Source: an uncultured Clostridia bacterium (GTDB lineage: Bacteria > Bacillota > Clostridia > TANB77 > CAG-508). Taken from it: a stretch of DNA of 10,894 bases. Within the stretch, counting starts at the first letter, position 1, and each line of letters starts with the position of its first letter. A model generated the notes under the pieces. It worked only from the letters and a program-made list of their open reading frames with translations. It was not told the origin of the DNA and did no database searches. This document shows positions 1-7,344 of the stretch, in pieces. The position numbers and the translations under genes are program-made. The stretch is taken from assembly GCA_944390305.1 (NCBI GenBank), contig CALXPX010000037.1, positions 1-10,894 on the forward strand. The letters run 5' to 3'.

Positions 1-87
1 AGTAAATATCTAAATATTAATTTTTCAAGTTATCAATCGGAAGGAAATCCGATTTACACAACTTTTACGATAGTCTCCATGCTTTAG
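1..87 (+). CDS. Possible C-terminal end of an upstream + strand gene (partial, uncertain)
   Basis: Frame 1 is open from the left edge to a TAG stop at 85-87, giving 28 residues that end in IYTTFTIVSML; the other two forward frames hit stops within the first 12 bases. The stop lies inside the left arm of an intrinsic terminator (79-112), as expected for the end of a + strand gene convergent with the HD-GYP gene. I do not recognise the protein from so short a tail. Against it, 28 open codons can occur by chance, and a second small hairpin lies at 35-54 (7-bp arms 35-41 and 48-54), so this could instead be the 3' end of a structured RNA or a plain trailer. Confidence 0.35.
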   Translation, partial: SKYLNINFSSYQSEGNPIYTTFTIVSML

Positions 88-112
88 ACGCTAAATCTAA
101 AGCATATTTTTT
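79..112 (+). terminator. Intrinsic terminator, + strand
   Basis: A perfect 10-bp stem (ATGCTTTAGA at 79-88 with TCTAAAGCAT at 96-105) closes a 7-nt loop and is followed by A and then six T at 107-112. On the minus strand the hairpin is not followed by a T run, so it should end transcription arriving from the left edge and not that of the HD-GYP gene, which points towards it. No separate terminator for the HD-GYP gene is visible inside the window. Confidence 0.75.
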
Positions 113-121
113 ATATATTTA

Positions 122-1060
122 TTAAATTTTTAATTTTTTAATAATTTTTATTTCATCATATAGTTTATCTATTCTATCTTGTCTTATAACTAATGCATTT
201 TCATATTCAGCTAATACTTGAGTATAATTATTTAAATTTTCTCCTTGTTGGAGAAGTAATTGCATACCAGCTTTATAATAATCTTTCATAGAAGCTTTTT
301 TGCTAGAAGCCATCTTTTTTTCATATTTTTGAATAGTTTTTAATCTTTTTATTTGATCTTTTATATAATTAACATAGTTCATAACACAACTAATTTCATA
401 CAATGTATCATCAATAACAACTTTAAATAAAGCTTTTAAAGGTTTTGGATTTATCTTACCCAATCTCTCATTTTGCTTTAATTGATCAAGTGCTAAAACA
501 TCATTACTAGGAAGTGCATCTTGAATAAGCTCTTTTAATGTTTGAGAAATATTAATGTGAGTAGTATATTGCCTTTTTGTAACAATTGCATCATATTCAT
601 CTGCTACTCTAATAATTTGAGCAGAATATGGAATATCCGCTTTTTTTAATCCTCGTGGATATCCAGTACCATTTAAAGCTTCATGATGGTACCATGGACC
701 ATCTGAGTAAGGCCTTAAAGATAAATCATCCATACAATATTGATAGCCAAGAGTAGTATGTGTTTTCATTATTTCAAATTCTTCGTCTGTAAGTCTACCA
801 GGTTTATTAAGTATATTTTTAGGAATAAACAATTTACCTATATCATGTAAATAGCCAGATAATATACAGTGAATAGTAAATTGATTATTACAATGCATAT
901 ACTCACAAATTCTACCTGTTAAGTTTGCGACATTTTCACTATGTTTTTTAGTAAAAAGATCTAAACTATCCATAACAATTAAATGATCTTTTAAAGAATG
1001 ATCCAAATCGTGAATTTTTAAATTGGTAGGTCCATAAAAATCATATTTCTCTTCTAACAT
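122..1060 (-). CDS. HD-GYP domain protein, probable cyclic-di-GMP phosphodiesterase
   Basis: This 312-residue protein has an almost complete HD-GYP core. Visible motifs are His40, the HD doublet in LHDIGK (His72-Asp73), His101, the HHE motif at 125-127, the GYP-type signature NGTGYP at 130-135, and DEYDA at 154-158 followed by TKR at 161-163. HD-GYP proteins are metal-dependent enzymes that hydrolyse cyclic-di-GMP to pGpG or GMP, and the metal ligands expected for the family appear to be kept. There is no receiver, PAS or membrane segment; residues from about 205 to 312 are charged and partly coiled-coil-like, and I do not recognise them as a domain. The ATG start is supported by AAAGGAG (1067-1073 on the complement) 6 nt upstream. 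It stands alone, divergent from the nucleosidase-smc unit. The family call is firm; the substrate is inferred. Confidence 0.88.
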   Translation of the reverse strand: MLEEKYDFYGPTNLKIHDLDHSLKDHLIVMDSLDLFTKKHSENVANLTGRICEYMHCNNQFTIHCILSGYLHDIGKLFIPKNILNKPGRLTDEEFEIMKTHTTLGYQYCMDDLSLRPYSDGPWYHHEALNGTGYPRGLKKADIPYSAQIIRVADEYDAIVTKRQYTTHINISQTLKELIQDALPSNDVLALDQLKQNERLGKINPKPLKALFKVVIDDTLYEISCVMNYVNYIKDQIKRLKTIQKYEKKMASSKKASMKDYYKAGMQLLLQQGENLNNYTQVLAEYENALVIRQDRIDKLYDEIKIIKKLKI

Positions 1061-1083
1061 AATTTTCTCCTTTGCATAACATT

Positions 1084-1112
1084 AATATATCATTTAATAA
1101 AATAAAATACAA
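1084..1112 (-). promoter_or_regulatory. Candidate sigma-A-type promoter for the HD-GYP gene
   Basis: On the complement, TTGTAT (1107-1112) is followed after 17 nt by TATATT (1084-1089), which would start transcription about 10 nt before the ribosome binding site at 1067-1073. The region is so AT-rich that chance matches are common; a second possible pair (TTGTTT at 1126-1131) lies further upstream. Confidence 0.35.
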
Positions 1113-1143
1113 TAAAAAAATATGAAAACAATATTAAATTTTA

Positions 1144-1172
1144 ATGACAAAATAAAAGATTTATGGTAATAT
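1144..1172 (+). promoter_or_regulatory. Candidate extended -10 promoter for the nucleosidase-smc unit
   Basis: ATGACA (1144-1149, five of six to TTGACA) is followed after exactly 17 nt by TAATAT (1167-1172), with TGG just before the -10 (1164-1166) as in extended -10 promoters. Transcription would begin near 1179, just upstream of the Shine-Dalgarno at 1186-1191. A second extended -10-like element, TGGTATAAG (1172-1180), overlaps but has no -35 at normal distance. Confidence 0.5.
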
Positions 1173-1185
1173 GGTATAAGCATTA

Positions 1186-1191
1186 AAGGAG
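1186..1191 (+). promoter_or_regulatory. Ribosome binding site that decides the TTG start at 1200
   Basis: AAGGAG is followed by TGA, and a TTG codon begins 8 nt after it. The upstream in-frame GTG at 1191 overlaps the Shine-Dalgarno itself and cannot be served by it, so the TTG at 1200 is the likely start. Confidence 0.75.
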
Positions 1192-1199
1192 TGAAGAAA

Positions 1200-1835
1200 T
1201 TGAATAATATATTAATTCATTGTGCTATGGAAAAAGAAGGTAAAAAAATAGCAGATAGCTTAAATTTAGTACAAAAAGAAGAAAATAAAATATTTAATAT
1301 TTATGAAGGAAAAGAAAAAGAAACAAAAATTGATTTAATTATAACGGGAATTGGTAAACAAAAAACAGCAATAGGGTTAAGTACATATTTATGTACAAAT
1401 GCTAGACCAGATATAATTATTAATATTGGGTATGCCGGATCTACAAATGAAGAAATTGGCAGATGGATTAATATTTCTAAATCATATAATTTAGAGTGGG
1501 ATATACCTGGAGAAGAAAAATATAGTATGAAAGATATAGGAAATCAAGAACTAGAAAAAATAGAAAACTTAAAGTCACTTCCATGTTATTCATCAGAAAC
1601 ATTTGTTACATCTTCTAAAATAAAAGATAATGTTATTTTTGATATGGAATTGCATTCTATTTGTTTATTAGGAGATTTATATAATATACCAGTGTTATCT
1701 TTGAAAAAAATAAGTGATAATTTGAATATGGAAGATTATTATAAAAATTTAAAAAGAGATGAAGTAATGGAACTTGAAAGTTCAATATCATATATAAAAA
1801 ATATATTAAATAAAGGGGCAATCAAATGTATTTAA
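1200..1835 (+). CDS. Nucleoside phosphorylase-like protein (MTA/SAH nucleosidase-related)
   Basis: The protein is 211 residues with a TTG start chosen from the Shine-Dalgarno at 1186-1191. It resembles the purine nucleoside phosphorylase/MTA-SAH nucleosidase superfamily: an N-terminal strand ending AMEKE (residues 9-13, like GAMEEE of MTAN), a GIGK turn (50-53), NIGYAGS (75-81), the ME pair of the ribose-binding site (149-150), and SDN (172-174), whose Asp matches the catalytic acid of MTAN. It is slightly shorter than typical MTAN (about 230 residues) and divergent in between, so futalosine hydrolase-like or another nucleoside specificity is equally possible. Such enzymes cleave the N-glycosidic bond of nucleosides in the cytoplasm. 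The 3' end overlaps smc by 10 bases, implying translational coupling. The superfamily is fairly sure; the substrate is not. Confidence 0.72.
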   Translation: MNNILIHCAMEKEGKKIADSLNLVQKEENKIFNIYEGKEKETKIDLIITGIGKQKTAIGLSTYLCTNARPDIIINIGYAGSTNEEIGRWINISKSYNLEWDIPGEEKYSMKDIGNQELEKIENLKSLPCYSSETFVTSSKIKDNVIFDMELHSICLLGDLYNIPVLSLKKISDNLNMEDYYKNLKRDEVMELESSISYIKNILNKGAIKCI

Positions 1836-4800
1836 AAAGACTAGAAATGCAAGGCTTTAAATCCTTTGCAGATAGAACTGTATTTGAATTTAAAAAAGGT
1901 ATTACAGCAGTAATAGGACCAAATGGATCTGGAAAAAGCAATATTTCAGATGCCATAAGATGGGTATTAGGAGAGCAAAGTATGAAATCTTTAAGAGGTT
2001 CTAAATCTGAAGATATCATTTTTGCTGGAACGCAAAATAGAAAATCACTAGGCTTTGCAGAAGTTAATATGGTAATAGACAATGAAGATGGAAGCCTTCC
2101 ATTAGAATATTCAGAAGTAACAGTAACAAGGAAGCTATATAGAACAGGAGAAACAGGATACTATATAAATAAAGTTCCTTGTAGACTTAAAGATATATTA
2201 GAATTATTTATGGATACAGGTATCGGTAAAGATGGATATTCAATTATAGGACAAGGTAGAATAGATGAAATATTAAGTAATAAATCCGAAGATAGAAGAC
2301 ATATATTTGAAGAAGCTGCTGGAATTGTAAAATATAGAACAAGAAGAGAAGAATCTGAAAAAAAATTAGAGCAGACCAAATTGAATTTAATTAGAATAAA
2401 TGATATATTATCTGAAATAGAATCTAATATAGAACCTTTAAAGTTACAATCTGAAAAGGCTAAAAAGTTTTTAAGTTTAAGAGAAGAACTAAAAAATATA
2501 GAAGTAGGACTATTTATATATAAAATAGATTCATTTAAAGAAAAACTAAAAGAGCTAGAAAATAATAAAGAAATATTTACTACTCAAAATAACTCTGAAG
2601 ATGAAAAACTAAATGAAATGCAAAAATTAAAAGAAGAATTAAAAGAAAAAATAGAAAATATATCACAAGAAATAGAAAGGTTGCAAGTCCTAGGATATGA
2701 AAGTAAAAATAAAATAGAACAAATTAATTCAGATATAAATGTTAGCAAAGAAAAAATAGCTAATAATATTGAAAATAAAAATAGAATAGATAATGAAATA
2801 AGTAGAAGTACTCAAAACATAACAGACTTAGAAGAAGAAAAGCAAGGAAAAATAAATAAAAAGGAAAATTTGGAAAGTAACAAAGAAAAATTTTCTAAAG
2901 AATTAGAAGAAAAGGAAAAAGAATTAAATAAATTAACTGAAAAACTATCTAGTAAAGAATTAGAAATAGAAGAAAAGAAAAAAGAAGTTGAAAATAGTAA
3001 AGAAGAAAAATATCAGTTGCAAAATTATATTACTGAGCAAGATGTAATATATGAAAACTTAATAAACAGAAAAAAGCAAGCTGAAAAAGAACTTCTTCAA
3101 ACAATTTCAGAATTAGATAAAAAAAGAACTGTAAAAAATGAACTAAATAATAATTTCCTAGAAATAGAAAAAATAAAAAATGAAAATGAAAAATATTTAG
3201 AAGAGCAAAAAAAGCAAAAAGAAAAGCTAGAAGATGATATTAAAGAATATGATAAAAAGATAAATAACTTAATTGATGAACAAAGAATGACTGTAACTAA
3301 AAGAAACTTTTTAATAGAAACTGAGAAAGAAAAAGAGGGATATTCTAAATCAGTAAAAGAAATATTAAACGCTTGTGATAAAAATAGTGAATTAAAAAAA
3401 GGAATACATGGAGTACTTGCCAATATAGTATCTACTGAGTCTAAATATCAAACAGCAATTGAGATGTGTTTGGGTGCAAGTATTCAAAACATAGTAACTC
3501 AAAATGAAGACGATGCAAAAAAAATGATAGAATACCTAAGAAAGAATAATTTAGGTAGAGCATCATTTTTGCCAATTTCCTCAGTACATGGAAGAAAAGT
3601 AGATAATATAAAGAAAACTGAAGGGATAATAGGAATTGCATCAGATCTAGTTAAATACAAAAAAGAATATGAAGGAATTGTATTAAACTTATTAGGAAAG
3701 ACAATAGTTGTAGAAAATATGGAATCTGCAATTATTCTTGCAAAAGCAAATAAATATTCATTTAGAATAGTAACTTTAGATGGAGATATTATTAATCCAT
3801 CAGGAGCAATTTCTGGTGGTTCAGTAAATAAAAAAACTGTAAATTTACTTGGCAGAGCAGATGAAATAAAAAAATTAGAAGAAAAAATAAATAATTTACA
3901 AAAAAAGATAAATGTACTTTCAGAGGAAAAAGAAGAAATAATAAGGAAAAATAATACTCTGGAATTAGAAGAAAAAAATATAGAATTAAAACAAATAGAA
4001 ATTAACTATGCTACAGAAAGAGAAAAATTAAATCAAATAAATGAACAAATAAACAATATAAATCTAAAGAAAGAACAATTAAATGATGAAATAAAAAATA
4101 TAGAAATAAAAAAACAAGAATGTATAGATAAAAAAGAAGAAACAAATAAAAAAATAATAGAGCTCACAGGAAAAATATCTAGCATATCAGAAGAAATAGA
4201 AGAATTTGTAAGACTAAATAAGGACGAACAAAAATACATTGATGATTTAAACCTGGATATAACAAATTTAAAAATATCAGTATCTTCATTTGATGAAAGT
4301 TCTACATCTCTTGACGAACTATTAGAAAGAATTCAAAAAAGTATAAATCTAGAAAAAGAATCAATAGAAACTAAAAAACAACAAATAAAAAAGATGGAAG
4401 AGCAAAATATTACTCTAAGTAACAATATCAAAGAATTCGAAAACAATATAAAGGATATAAAAGAATCAGTAACAAATAGTTCTTCTAAGTCAGAAGAATT
4501 AAAACAAAACAGAATGAATGAAAACGAAAAATTAAATGAATTAGAAGAAAAAATAGAAAAACAATTTGAAATAATTCAAGATATAAAAGAGCAACTAGTT
4601 AAAATAAATATCAAAAAAACAAATGTTGAACAAGATATAGAAGATGCAATAAATGAACTTTGGAATGAATATGAAATTACACCTAATAATGCAAAAGATT
4701 ATCCTAAACCAGAAAATATTCAAACAACTCAAAAAGTAGTAAATGAATTACATAACAAAATAAAAGAGTTGGGCAGTGTAAATATAGACAGTATAGAAGA

Positions 4801-5383
4801 ATATAAAAAGACAAAAGAAAGATATGAAACTATGTGTGAACAAAGACTTGATTTAGAGACAACAATGACAAAATTAAGAAATATGATTAGTGATATGACA
4901 AATACAATGAAGTCTTTATTTGCTGAAAAATTTAAGCAAATTAATAAAAACTTTAATGAAGTATTTTATGAACTATTTGGTGGTGGAAAAGCTGAACTTA
5001 TGTTAGAAGATGAAAATAATATTCTAGAATGTGGAATAGATATAAAAGTACAACCACCAGGAAAAAAGCTACAAAATATGATGCTGTTATCTGGTGGAGA
5101 AAAAGCATTAACTGCAATTGCTCTTTTATTTGCAATCTTAAAAATAAATCCAGCACCTTTTAGTATCTTAGATGAAATAGAAGCAGCACTAGATGATGTA
5201 AATGTATATAGATTTGCAGAATTCCTAAAAAAATTTAGCAGTACAACTCAATTTTTAGTAATTACACATAGAAAAGGTACTATGGAAGCAGCAGATACAG
5301 TATATGGAATAACTATGGAAGAAAGTGGAATTAGTAAACTTTTATCTATAAAATTAAAAGACGCAGATGAGGTAAAAAGCTAA
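1826..5383 (+). CDS. smc: Chromosome segregation/condensation ATPase SMC
   Basis: This is a full-length SMC of 1185 residues, the usual size. The N-terminal head starts MYLKRLEMQGFKSF and carries Walker A GPNGSGKS (31-38) and the Q-loop GEQS near 49-52. A long Glu/Lys-rich coiled coil runs from about 165 to 510, the hinge spans about 525-670 (ending in a GAISGGSVN-type segment), and a second coiled coil runs to about 1020. The C-terminal head has the ABC signature LSGGEK (1088-1093), Walker B ILDEIEAALDD (1114-1124, catalytic Glu1117) and H-loop His1148. SMC dimerises through the hinge and, with ScpA and ScpB (not in this window), forms the ring that organises and segregates the chromosome. 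AAAGGGG (1812-1818) lies 7 nt before the ATG. In many Firmicutes rnc precedes smc; here a nucleosidase-like gene does. No frame damage is seen. Confidence 0.97.
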   Translation: MYLKRLEMQGFKSFADRTVFEFKKGITAVIGPNGSGKSNISDAIRWVLGEQSMKSLRGSKSEDIIFAGTQNRKSLGFAEVNMVIDNEDGSLPLEYSEVTVTRKLYRTGETGYYINKVPCRLKDILELFMDTGIGKDGYSIIGQGRIDEILSNKSEDRRHIFEEAAGIVKYRTRREESEKKLEQTKLNLIRINDILSEIESNIEPLKLQSEKAKKFLSLREELKNIEVGLFIYKIDSFKEKLKELENNKEIFTTQNNSEDEKLNEMQKLKEELKEKIENISQEIERLQVLGYESKNKIEQINSDINVSKEKIANNIENKNRIDNEISRSTQNITDLEEEKQGKINKKENLESNKEKFSKELEEKEKELNKLTEKLSSKELEIEEKKKEVENSKEEKYQLQNYITEQDVIYENLINRKKQAEKELLQTISELDKKRTVKNELNNNFLEIEKIKNENEKYLEEQKKQKEKLEDDIKEYDKKINNLIDEQRMTVTKRNFLIETEKEKEGYSKSVKEILNACDKNSELKKGIHGVLANIVSTESKYQTAIEMCLGASIQNIVTQNEDDAKKMIEYLRKNNLGRASFLPISSVHGRKVDNIKKTEGIIGIASDLVKYKKEYEGIVLNLLGKTIVVENMESAIILAKANKYSFRIVTLDGDIINPSGAISGGSVNKKTVNLLGRADEIKKLEEKINNLQKKINVLSEEKEEIIRKNNTLELEEKNIELKQIEINYATEREKLNQINEQINNINLKKEQLNDEIKNIEIKKQECIDKKEETNKKIIELTGKISSISEEIEEFVRLNKDEQKYIDDLNLDITNLKISVSSFDESSTSLDELLERIQKSINLEKESIETKKQQIKKMEEQNITLSNNIKEFENNIKDIKESVTNSSSKSEELKQNRMNENEKLNELEEKIEKQFEIIQDIKEQLVKINIKKTNVEQDIEDAINELWNEYEITPNNAKDYPKPENIQTTQKVVNELHNKIKELGSVNIDSIEEYKKTKERYETMCEQRLDLETTMTKLRNMISDMTNTMKSLFAEKFKQINKNFNEVFYELFGGGKAELMLEDENNILECGIDIKVQPPGKKLQNMMLLSGGEKALTAIALLFAILKINPAPFSILDEIEAALDDVNVYRFAEFLKKFSSTTQFLVITHRKGTMEAADTVYGITMEESGISKLLSIKLKDADEVKS

Positions 5384-5438
5384 ATAATAAAAATGTAAAT
5401 AAAAGTTAAATATTTATTTTAAATAATGGAGAATAAAT

Positions 5439-5972
5439 ATGAATGACATAAAAAGAATTGCAATATTAGGAGGACCTGGTACAGGAAAGTCAACATTAGC
5501 TAAAAATCTAGGAAAAGAATTAAATTTACCCATATATCACTTAGATGGGATAAACTTTTTAGAAAATTGGAAAGAAGTAGGAAAAGAAAAAAGAGATAAA
5601 ATCATATTAGAAAAAGCTAGTCAAGATAAATGGATTATTGAAGGTACATACAAAAAAACTTTAAAATTCAGACTAGAAAGATGTGATATAGCAATATTCC
5701 TAGATTATTCTACATTTGCAAAAATAAAAGGAATAGTTAAAAGATATATAAAAAATAAAGGGAAAATAAAAGAAGAAGTACCAGGATGCAAAGAAAGATT
5801 AGAATATAATTTTTTTAAATATACATTAAATTTTAATAAAAAAGTAGCAAAAGAAATAAAAAATATGCTAACAGAATTCTATGGAAAAAAGAAAATTTTA
5901 ATATTTAAAAATAAAAAAGAACTAAATAAATGGTATATGATTAAATTTAATAAAAAAATAAGCTTGAATTAA
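5439..5972 (+). CDS. Small P-loop kinase-like protein (adenylate-kinase/topology-modulation FlaR-like)
   Basis: This 177-residue protein opens with strand KRIAILGG and a Walker A GGPGTGKST (11-19). It then has YHLDGINF (33-40), a Trp at 44, WIIEGTY (65-71) and an RLERCDIAIFLD strand (about 78-89). This pattern, with HLD after the P-loop and W-I-I-E-G in the middle, is that of the family annotated as adenylate kinase-like or DNA topology modulation protein FlaR. The annotated names are weakly founded, so the safe reading is a nucleotide-binding kinase of unknown small-molecule substrate. The C-terminal third is Lys-rich and basic. GGAG at 5428-5431 is 7 nt before the ATG. It follows smc after 55 nt with no terminator between, so it is probably co-transcribed. 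Fold is confident; function is not. Confidence 0.75.
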   Translation: MNDIKRIAILGGPGTGKSTLAKNLGKELNLPIYHLDGINFLENWKEVGKEKRDKIILEKASQDKWIIEGTYKKTLKFRLERCDIAIFLDYSTFAKIKGIVKRYIKNKGKIKEEVPGCKERLEYNFFKYTLNFNKKVAKEIKNMLTEFYGKKKILIFKNKKELNKWYMIKFNKKISLN

Positions 5973-5994
5973 AAAGTTTAGCTAAAAATAGAAA

Positions 5995-6009
5995 ACAAGT
6001 ACTACTTGT
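5995..6009. repeat. 15-bp near-perfect palindrome upstream of murA
   Basis: ACAAGTA and TACTTGT flank a single central C, giving seven-base arms on either side. There is no following T run, so it is not an intrinsic terminator. Its place between the kinase-like gene and murA, about 80 nt before the murA start, fits a dimeric regulator's operator, but no regulator is identified and a palindrome of this size may be chance. Confidence 0.35.
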
Positions 6010-6030
6010 AAGAATATATAAAAGAGAATA

Positions 6031-6060
6031 GTAACATAAAAAAATAACTTAACATACTAT
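6031..6060 (+). promoter_or_regulatory. Weak candidate promoter for the murA-sbp operon
   Basis: GTAACA (6031-6036) and TACTAT (6055-6060) are separated by 18 nt, each matching four of six consensus bases, and would start transcription about 20 nt before the murA ATG. The AAAGGAG ribosome binding site is at 6072-6078. The 115-nt gap and change of function suggest a promoter here, but the sequence match is modest, and read-through from smc is possible because no terminator is visible in the gap. Confidence 0.35.
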
Positions 6061-6087
6061 ATATCAGTTAGAAAGGAGATTTATAGT

Positions 6088-7344
6088 ATGCTAAGCTACA
6101 TAATTAAAGGAGGCAATAAACTATATGGTAAAGTAAAAGTATCAGGTTCTAAAAATGCAGCTTTACCAATTATTGCAACATCTATTCTTAATGAAGAACC
6201 AGTAACCTTATATAATATACCAGATATAGAAGATACCAAAATAACTCTGGATATATTAAAAATATTGGGTTGCAAAATAACTAGAAACCATGATAAAATA
6301 ACAATATGCAGTAAAGATATGAATAAAACCGCTATACCAAAAGAACTAATGCATAAACTTCGTTCAACAGTTGTATTAGCAGGAGCTATTATTGGCAGGT
6401 TTAAAGAAGCAACATTTTCATATCCTGGAGGATGTAATATTGGAGCAAGACCAATAGATCTTCACTTAGATGCTTTTCAAAAATTAGGTATTACAATAGA
6501 TGAAAAAGAAGATTATATTCATTGCAGATGCAAGGAGATTATTGGTAAAAGGATAAAATTAAAATTTCCAAGTGTAGGTGCAACAGAAAATATTATTCTA
6601 GCATCAGTATATGCAAAAGGTGCAACACATATAACCAATGCTGCAAAAGAACCTGAAATAAAAGATTTAGCAAAATGCTTAAATAGCATGGGAGCAAAGA
6701 TATATGGAGCTGGTACATCAGAGATAACAATCTTTGGAGTAAAAAAGCTTCATAAAACAGAATACAAAATAATGTCAGATAGAATAGAAACAGGAACAAT
6801 GTTAGGAGCAGTAGCAGGAGTCGGAGGAAAGATAACTGTAGAAAATACTAATCCAGAAAATTTATTAACCGTTTTATATTCTTTTAAAGAAATGGGATGT
6901 AAAATAACAATAAATAGAGACAAAATAACATTAAAAGCTCCAAATGAACTAAAACCTGTAAATATAGAAACACAGCCATATCCTGGATTTCCAACAGACA
7001 TGCAACCAATAATGGGAGCTATACTTACAAAAGCAGATGGAAAATCAGTTATAACAGAAAATATTTTTGAAAATAGATTTAAATATGCAGAAGAATTAAT
7101 AAGAATGGGAGCAAATATTATTCAAAATGATAAATCTTTAGAAATAGAAGGAGTAAATACTCTAACAGGTAAAGACGTCATGAGTAAAGACTTAAGAGGA
7201 GGAGCGGCTCTAGTAATAGCAGGACTTATGTCAGAGGGAATAACAAAAGTAGAAAATATAGAATATATTTTAAGAGGATATGAAAATATAGATAAAAAGC
7301 TTAAAAGCTTAGGTGCAAATATAAAAAAAGAAAAGGTGGTATAA
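6088..7344 (+). CDS. murA: UDP-N-acetylglucosamine 1-carboxyvinyltransferase MurA
   Basis: The 418-residue length is typical of MurA, the cytoplasmic enzyme that transfers enolpyruvate from phosphoenolpyruvate to UDP-GlcNAc, the first committed step of peptidoglycan synthesis. Visible family residues are Lys22-Asn23 in SGSKNAALP, the catalytic loop PGGCNIGARP with Cys116 (the residue alkylated by fosfomycin in cysteine-type MurA), FPTDMQ with Asp304, and DLRGGAALV with Asp368 and Arg370. The protein is two inside-out alpha/beta halves, as seen in the repeated G-A-K-I / G-C-K-I turns. AAAGGAG precedes the ATG by 9 nt. It is the first gene of a very tight operon: its TAA is immediately followed by the ATG of ftsQ. 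Low-GC Firmicutes often carry two MurA copies; whether this is the main one cannot be told here. Confidence 0.96.
   Translation: MLSYIIKGGNKLYGKVKVSGSKNAALPIIATSILNEEPVTLYNIPDIEDTKITLDILKILGCKITRNHDKITICSKDMNKTAIPKELMHKLRSTVVLAGAIIGRFKEATFSYPGGCNIGARPIDLHLDAFQKLGITIDEKEDYIHCRCKEIIGKRIKLKFPSVGATENIILASVYAKGATHITNAAKEPEIKDLAKCLNSMGAKIYGAGTSEITIFGVKKLHKTEYKIMSDRIETGTMLGAVAGVGGKITVENTNPENLLTVLYSFKEMGCKITINRDKITLKAPNELKPVNIETQPYPGFPTDMQPIMGAILTKADGKSVITENIFENRFKYAEELIRMGANIIQNDKSLEIEGVNTLTGKDVMSKDLRGGAALVIAGLMSEGITKVENIEYILRGYENIDKKLKSLGANIKKEKVV

Noticed and set aside
1..112. 3' end of tmRNA or a tRNA
   Set aside because: No CCA end, T-arm GTTCGA-type motif or acceptor stem is visible; only two simple hairpins.
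1191..1199. GTG at 1191 as start of the nucleosidase-like gene
   Set aside because: It overlaps the Shine-Dalgarno AAGGAG (1186-1191); the TTG at 1200 has proper spacing.
1822..4239. Several minus-strand open frames opposite smc
   Set aside because: They are low-complexity Ser/Phe/Leu translations of the smc coding strand with no motifs, and the + strand frame is a full recognised protein.
2500..4700. A-rich repeated GAA/AAA stretches resembling simple repeats
   Set aside because: They encode the Glu/Lys-rich coiled coils of SMC and keep the reading frame; no exact repeat unit was seen.
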